This document shows, one piece after another, positions 58,201-64,000 of a DNA stretch of 64,000 bases (position 1 is its first letter; each line of letters opens with the position of its first letter). Under the pieces are notes generated by a model that searched no databases, was not told where the DNA came from, and saw only the letters and a program-made list of their open reading frames with translations. Position numbers and translations under genes: made by a program. Origin of the DNA: Bombus terrestris (taxonomy: Eukaryota > Arthropoda > Insecta > Hymenoptera > Apidae); NCBI RefSeq assembly GCF_910591885.1, contig NC_063281.1:11639200-11703199 (forward strand). Reading direction: 5' to 3'.

Positions 58201-60307
58201 CTTCCATTTCCTGCAGTCGTCGAATGTGATCAGGGTGGCGTACGTGCCCGAAAAGACGTCATCCGCAAGTTCTTCCCAGGAACGGAAGGCGCGCGATGAC
58301 GTCAATCGCGTCGAATCGTTAAATCTCTTATCCTCGTTTCCTATGTCCAAATGCGCATCTATCGCGTGAAAATCAAATACACCGACAACGCTTGTTCATA
58401 CGCGTGTGTTGCAACGATCGAACCTCGCGGTACTGTTGTTCGGTCGTTGACCGGAAATTTATGTAACTCGAGCAATTATCACCAGGTAGGCACGAAATGG
58501 TCTGTAAACTTTTTCAGCAATTCCTTTCCAGGTAGAAGATTCTTTTAATTCTCTCAGGTTCCATTAATTCCCATGGATACGTACGGAGTTCGTCTTCCGT
58601 TCGTTAAAAGGAATATAATACTTGATATCTATCTGAGAATAAATTCTTATAACTCCAGAAGATTGCTTTATACCAAAAAGAAGATAGCGTATATATATCA
58701 ATAGCTTCCCGTTGCAGAATATAATTACAGACGGATAACGCAACCATCTCGAATACCATCAGCTAATGAATTATTCGACATAACGTTCAGGAACTTATTT
58801 CGTGTTTCAGGAGAAGTGTCGTGGTCAACGACAGAGGAGCCTTTTACTCCCGAGGAAGAGGACGCGATAGTAACGCTAGTGGTAATCGTGATCGGTATCA
58901 TAGTAGCTATAGTGGTACTGTTTTCAATGGGAATTTTCATCGATTGCAAACACCAGTACGTACAAGTATCGAATATCGTTTCTTCTTTAACATTACTTTA
59001 GCACGAGGTAGTGTTACTCGAGAAGACATGACGTAAAACAAATTAATAAAATAAACAACGAACAACTTAGGAATAAAGTAATATACGCATACTATTGAAT
59101 TATTACGAAGTTGTTATTGTACAAGGATTATAAAATCAAGAATATTCGTATCGGTCGGACAAATTTCCTACCTTTTCGACGAGTACAAGTTATATCGTCG
59201 TAGAAATCGAGGTGGCAGCGGATGAGCCGTGTAACGCGTATTTCACTGTTTATCGCGTCACTAACAACGAGAAAAGTGGTCTATTTTCAAATGTAGATCG
59301 TTTAAGAATTGTTTATTACCGAATTTGCGAATTACATGACAGATTGCATATACAACGACGAGCAAAATTATCGGCGCAAAACCAAATTTCAGATCTGAAT
59401 CGGAACTTGCAGTTTCTTATGCACGTGATCTTTATGATAATCATTTTAAACGATAAACAATCTTGCAGGATCATTAAGCAGCTGCGTAATAAAACTATAT
59501 AAAAAGTATACATATACAGGGAATTAGTTTTGGCGAAAAGTTTCAATTAACTTAAAATTGATATAGTAATGTGTTTATAATAAATAGTCTAGGAACGATA
59601 TAAGAACCATCGTAGAGATTCTAATTAAACAAAAATTTCCTACTTCGTTACAGAGAATTATTCCGGATGAAGGCTCATAACTGTTTTAGGAAGTAAAATC
59701 GACGTTATAACTGTTTTCAACACCTGTTTTCTATACTTTGCAAAAAATCGAATAAAACGTGCTCTGTTTCAGCAATTCAGGCGGAAGTTGACAAAATAAG
59801 CTGGCTCGTGCTAATATTTTTTCCATCGTTATATATACGTACACCTTGACCCAAATATTTTACTTACTCGAATAACCCTACGTCGTCTTATTACTGAGCT
59901 ACGCGGATATTTATGTAAATTCATATTTCTACGAACGTAGGAATAGCGAATTAGAAAAAAGTGAAACTCAGGTGGAAGATTACTTTTTCTATTGAATATT
60001 ATAGGAAGCTTTATACTTGCAGACACTTCACATATTCTTCTATATCCTGGGCATATTTGCATTTTCAAATTTTCCCACGAATGTGCAAGAATTCGCTCTA
60101 TCTATCGGCGAAATAAAGCAACGACCGATTATTTCATTTCGTTGCAGGAAGAAGAACGTTTTAAAGAAAAAGAAACTGAAATTGAAGATGCCACCGTTAT
60201 CTCGAACGAGGAAGAGCCAAAAGGAGGACGCGAAATCCTTAGCAGCGGATATGTGCCCAAGCGGTGCCAGTGACGCTGATTTAAGAACGCGCGATGCCAT
60301 AGTCTGA
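55205..60307 (+). CDS. single-pass membrane protein with polybasic tail, 3 exons, 120 aa
   Basis: Coding exons are 55205-55262, 58811-58955 and 60148-60307; introns are GT-AG with phases 1 and 2, and the frame closes at TGA 60305-60307. Residues 1-20 are mildly basic with no signal peptide; 21-38 are acidic (EEPFTPEEED); 39-63 form one strongly hydrophobic helix (IVTLVVIVIGIIVAIVVLF then SMGIFI); 64-81 are Cys/Lys-rich (DCKHQKKNVLKKKKLKLK); the rest is hydrophilic and ends DAIV, a possible PDZ-binding end. By the positive-inside rule the tail is cytoplasmic and the N-terminus outside. Exon 1 is 3.5 kb from exon 2, and its assignment rests on phase and a normal donor, so it is less certain than the other two. 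I do not recognise the family; a small adaptor or regulator of a channel or receptor is only a guess. Confidence 0.65.
55263..58810. other. large first intron of the single-pass membrane gene
   Basis: AT-rich with a mixed TA/TG microsatellite at about 55818-55842. A CpG-richer patch at about 58150-58330 includes a 70-codon open frame on the plus strand without domain signal; it might be an alternative exon but nothing supports that directly. Confidence 0.45.
59904..59948 (+). repeat. fragment of interspersed repeat (GATATTTAT core)
   Basis: GGATATTTATGTAAATTCAT and the following ATTTCTACGAACGTAG match the left motif shared with 18611, 36022 and 45013. It lies in intron 2 of the single-pass membrane gene. 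Confidence 0.45.
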
Positions 60308-60798
60308 CACCTTTTGCGGTACGTCCATCTCCAACGCGAATGAGAGCCACTGGTAATCTTCATGGAACTTTGTCGTCAGATCGGGAGCAAGCATCGGGAT
60401 AATGATAGGTTAGAATTTTCAAAAATGGACGAAAAGAAATTTCGCGATACACCAGGACGACGTCGGTGTTCGCGTTGACTAAATGTGGGTGGAGCTGGCT
60501 TATCGTGCTTGGAGTGAGACGCGAGAAAATCTTGCAAACGGTGCATAGCAATCGAAGAAGTTCATTGATCATTCGACGTCATCCGCATAACTGTGATTTA
60601 CATATTTCTATTTATCTTTCGATCGCATCGATCTCTTATCGTGGCTGCTCAGCAAAGTTTTTCCTCACGAGCAGGAAGCGTAAGAAAAAATTTCTTGAAG
60701 AACTTTTAAGCTGATGATACATTGTACGTACAATCTCAGTGATTGCTCGAATCACTAAATACTATTCGTTCGATCGTCTAATCTTGGAATCGTAAAAT

Positions 60799-60804
60799 AA
60801 TAAA
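60799..60804 (+). terminator. candidate poly(A) signal of the single-pass membrane gene
   Basis: AATAAA 492 bases downstream of the stop codon and just upstream of the repeat element at 60838. Confidence 0.35.
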
Positions 60805-60837
60805 AAATACGAATTCGAATCTGTACGAAGGTACGTG

Positions 60838-61362
60838 CAGTGGCTCACGAAAGTATTCGACAACTAACAAACATCTTTTACGAATATAATATCACGTGCG
60901 TTATATGAAACATTTTGAAATTTCATTGGCGTCGTAATGATATTCTGCTATCATGATTATATCGATGAAGTTTGAAATAAATCTGAAAGTATATATAAAA
61001 ATTACAAGATATTTTGTACAAGCATGTGTTTTACAGAGTTCACAGAGATTGACGTAAATTTTAAACAGACGAATGTCCATTATAACGATAAGCCTAAATA
61101 TTTATATCGCCTTTCTTTTAACGCCTATTATACGTTTAAGATTATGCATTAAGACCATTTATGTCGTATATTAATTTTTAAACAACCATATGTTTGCAGT
61201 AAATATCTTGACAGTTGATATGATCCAGTTTGATATAATCATGACAATTGTGATTCATTACACTGATAATAAAGTTTCAAAATCATTAATATAATACACA
61301 CGATATGATCATGAAAGTTGTCTTTCTAGGATAAGCGTTCAAACAATTTTGCAAATCACTAT
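60838..61362. mobile_element. 525-bp non-autonomous element with long terminal inverted repeats
   Basis: The left end CAGTGGCTCACGAAAGTATT and about 150 following bases align, with many substitutions, to the reverse complement of the right end at about 61215-61362; shared pieces include TATAT..A..ATTTTGAAA..TT and TCATGATTATATC. The left end is the same family as 9775-9875 and the fragment 18286-18313. Tc1/mariner superfamily is inferred from the CAGTGG end. No transposase frame is present. Confidence 0.55.
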
Positions 61363-61724
61363 GAACACATTTTACCGCGAATCGAATCAAACGGAGTTGA
61401 ATAAAATTGTATCGAATACGAATGTTTATATTTGTACACTATCGTCAAGCGCTCTCCTAAGGTCTAGTCATTCATTCGGCCTTGTAACGACACAGTAATT
61501 TTGTCAATGCTTCGTAAATCTATCAGCGATTAAGAAATTCGCCAGAAATATCGACGTTAATCACGAATACATTCCCTTATCAACTAATTGTACGATACCT
61601 GTTTACACCAGCGTACTCAACGAAAATTGTATATTACTTTTAGACCAGTTATCTATTTATACGCATATTACGTGTACATACAAAAGGATAAATGTATATA
61701 AATCTATTGTCAAAAATAAAAGAT

Positions 61725-61730
61725 TTTATT
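61725..61730 (-). terminator. candidate poly(A) signal of CAD
   Basis: AATAAA on the minus strand about 490 bases downstream of the CAD stop codon. Confidence 0.35.
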
Positions 61731-61959
61731 ATCTTGCATTTGTGTGGTTTGGTCAGGCACATATACAATGATACAAGGACACAGTGGAAATCTTGTGATG
61801 TAAAACTTCCTTGTCTTCGTAAAAGTCTTACGTAGAGATAAACTTTTATCAAAACGCATTCTTATCGAATTACACCAACGTTTAATAAAAAGACATTGCC
61901 TGCTTATCATGCAATCTGAATGAACATGTATAACGATTTGTTATTTCGAGTCAACGATA

Positions 61960-61961
<2 letters not shown>

Positions 61962-61996
<35 letters not shown>

Positions 61997-62022
61997 ATAT
62001 ATATATATATATATATATATAT
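61962..62022. repeat. AT dinucleotide array, 61 bp
   Basis: An almost pure alternating TA run interrupted once by a G at 61994. It lies in the CAD 3' flank and can fold on itself completely. Confidence 0.85.
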
Positions 62023-62220
62023 CATCTGGATCCGTATCTATCAAAATATAAAAATATTGGTTGATAATAAAACCGTATTATGCGAATCACAGTCTAATTG
62101 GAAATGCGATTGGCATCGTCTTGTTTGTTTTCTTCAGGTTCGTGCGTTATTGCTTATATTTCTAAAACCAAATCAATCTTGACCTATTAAATCAACTTTG
62201 CTTTTCCACCCTGGAATGCG

Positions 62221-64000
62221 TCACCACATACGGCCAAGGACCATTGCCAAAAGAGCCATTCGAACGTAGACACCATTTTCAGCCTGCCGGAAGTACGCGG
62301 CACGTGGGTCCGTGTCAAATTCTGTACTGATTTCGTTCACTCGTGGCAAGGGATGCATCACTACCATCTTCCTCTTCGCGCGAGACATCAATTGCGGAGT
62401 TATTACGAAATGACCGCAAACCTGTAAAAAATACGAGCATTTAGATACACGAACGTGATACGACGTTTCGTTTCGTTCCAAAATAATGCTTTTAAAGCCC
62501 CGTACAGATTAATTCAGTAAGTAACTTATTTATTGCTACCTGAATTATTCCTCTAAATCTCTTTACTTTTATCTTCGTTAATCGAATGTCTTGCATTTTT
62601 ATTATGTTTATGATTAGATACTAGAATCGTAAATTTGAAAAACTCGAACTTAATTAAGTTTGCTAATCCAAACGATACTTCGAGATTTCCAATGATCTGG
62701 CGAAATACACAAATCTCAAGGCTAAAGAAGTATCGCTTTGTGCAAGAAACTTAATCTTATGAACGCTCTATTATCTTTCTCTTCTTTAAGTAACAACTAA
62801 TAAGTTTATCTTGATAATAAGGCCTTGATCGAGGTCGCATTTAATAATCGAACTGTCTTGCAAGATTAATGATAGATACAAAACAGGGATCGCTGTAACA
62901 ATTGGAAGATTAGCAGATTAGCGTGGTATTACGGTTTACATGTTTCAATCGTGGATATTTTATGTATGCTCGTTTCTGATCAACTATTTTACCTGTCTTT
63001 TATATAATTCCTACACAGAAACTAGTCTAAGCTAAGTAGCTCTCGGTTTCGAGTTAGTGCGGGCGTCTCTAATTTATTGTATCTAACCAAACCATGTAAA
63101 AGGCAGCTAATGTCAGGATTAAAAATTTTTCCTCGGCAACTCGCATATCCCTACAGGTCCTTTCGAATAGTAGGGGATATGTGGAGAAACTAAGCTTTCG
63201 CGGAAACAAGGCAACAGGTGTGAATGTAGGACACCTGAATGCAACCTTCTAATACTGAATCCTACGCTGATTTCGCACGTTGGACTTTTCAAGGTGAATA
63301 AAACTTCATCTAGCAACCTTTTTGGTTAAAACTTTCATTACGTGATTACTTACTTTATTATACTCTTCTTGTGTGGCGAAACGTTCTCTCTGAATGCGTG
63401 TCATGTAAAGGACATCCGTGTCTGGAAGAGCATCCTCGAGGGTGCTGAATTGTTCCTGCGTTATTCCGCGTTCGTACACGTACTTCACCACGTGGTCAGG
63501 CATACCAAGGCCAGGAGGGCACACGTAACGAAGTTCAACATTGTACAAAGTCAACAATCTGTAACACGAAACAGGTGTTCGAAGGTTGTCGCTGATTACA
63601 ACGTAAATCGAATGACTTAATAATAGATTCGTAAAATTCACACGCGACGTCTCACCTTGACAGTGAATGGACAGTTCTACCATGTTTCAAATCGCCCACC
63701 ATAGTGATCGTTAAGCCATTCACAGTACCGATCTCGTCTCTTATCGTAAAAATATCGAGTAACGCTTGAGTTGGATGTTCCCCAACACCGTCGCCGGCGT
63801 TCAGTAAAGGTTTTCTGCAGTGTTGTGCGGCTCTCTGAATACGAAGCATTTATATTAATAAGCGCATTTATTTCCAGATAACTTAAACTGAACGAGACTG
63901 AAATAATTTAAGTTCGAATAGAATACGTGGAAAATAGGAGATTAACTTACTGAAACGGCGCCAGGTTCAGGATGTCGAAGAACCACTACGTCCGCATAGC
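62221..64000 (-). CDS. CAD: CAD, C-terminal aspartate transcarbamylase part (5' part outside window)
   Basis: Visible coding exons (minus) are 63951 to beyond 64000, 63656-63834, 63354-63558 and 62221-62421; stop TGA 62221-62223. CAD (Drosophila rudimentary) carries carbamoyl-phosphate synthetase, dihydroorotase and aspartate transcarbamylase in one cytosolic polypeptide and starts pyrimidine synthesis. What is visible is ATCase: YADVVVLRHPEPGAVS, then EHPTQALLDIF, VGDLKHGRTVHSL, GMPDHVVKYV, DVLYMTRIQRERF and VVMHPLPRVNEI, ending MALLAMVLGRMW. The HPTQ, GRT, TRIQ and HPLPR residues that bind carbamoyl phosphate and aspartate are all present, so this end looks functional. The bulk of the gene lies beyond the right edge. 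Confidence 0.95.

Larger units (their letters stand above)
60308..62220. other. 1.9 kb intergenic sequence between convergent genes
   Basis: It holds the 3' UTR of the single-pass membrane gene, the repeat element at 60838, an AT microsatellite and the CAD 3' UTR. No coding sequence seen. Confidence 0.6.

Noticed and set aside
60017..60307. Plus-strand frame beginning with a hydrophobic, MARVEL TM4-like stretch (TLHIFFYILGIFAFSNFP)
   Set aside because: It was considered as the last exon of MARVEL gene 3. That gene has a better, nearby phase-0 last exon at 53264-53341, and the 3' part of this frame is used by exon 3 of the single-pass membrane gene.

Overview
This window is animal nuclear DNA. 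It is AT-rich and its genes are split by short GT-AG introns. The protein-coding content and the density of small Tc1/mariner- and piggyBac-like repeats suggest an insect, most likely a hymenopteran such as a bee. The species call is inference; the gene calls below rest on splice-consistent exon chains that I joined by hand, checking reading phase at every junction.

Layout, left to right. At 1-126 is the 3' end of an unrecognised plus-strand gene. It converges on a 4-exon minus-strand gene (291-1427) for a secreted Gly/Tyr/Pro-rich protein with a clear TATA box. About 9 kb without recognisable coding sequence follows, holding an X-box-like site and several repeats. Next is a plus-strand gene for a 712-residue Kelch-propeller protein (10576-21464, 7 coding exons). 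After a 4.4 kb non-coding stretch come two minus-strand genes: TRAPPC9 (25900-30233, 12 coding exons, 1171 residues), a subunit of the TRAPPII vesicle-tethering complex, and syntenin (SDCBP, 31412-32807, 7 coding exons, 301 residues), a tandem-PDZ adaptor.

From 34170 to 53341, on the plus strand, lie three separate MARVEL-domain (CKLF/MAL-like) four-pass membrane protein genes in tandem. All have four coding exons joined only by phase-0 introns. The 10 kb first intron of the first one contains a complete intronless gene for the axonemal inner-arm dynein intermediate chain DNAI3/WDR63 (41272-44211). Next is a three-exon gene (55205-60307) for a 120-residue single-pass membrane protein with a polybasic tail that I do not recognise. 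The right edge holds, on the minus strand, the last four exons of CAD, encoding the C-terminal part of its aspartate transcarbamylase domain.

Functionally the genes do not form one pathway. TRAPPC9, syntenin and the MARVEL proteins all act in membrane traffic or membrane organisation, and syntenin and the first MARVEL gene are arranged head to head. The most distinctive structure is the MARVEL tandem array with a nested intronless cilium/flagellum gene. The non-coding parts carry several related inverted-repeat elements. No CRISPR array, tRNA, rRNA or bacterial-type operon was seen.
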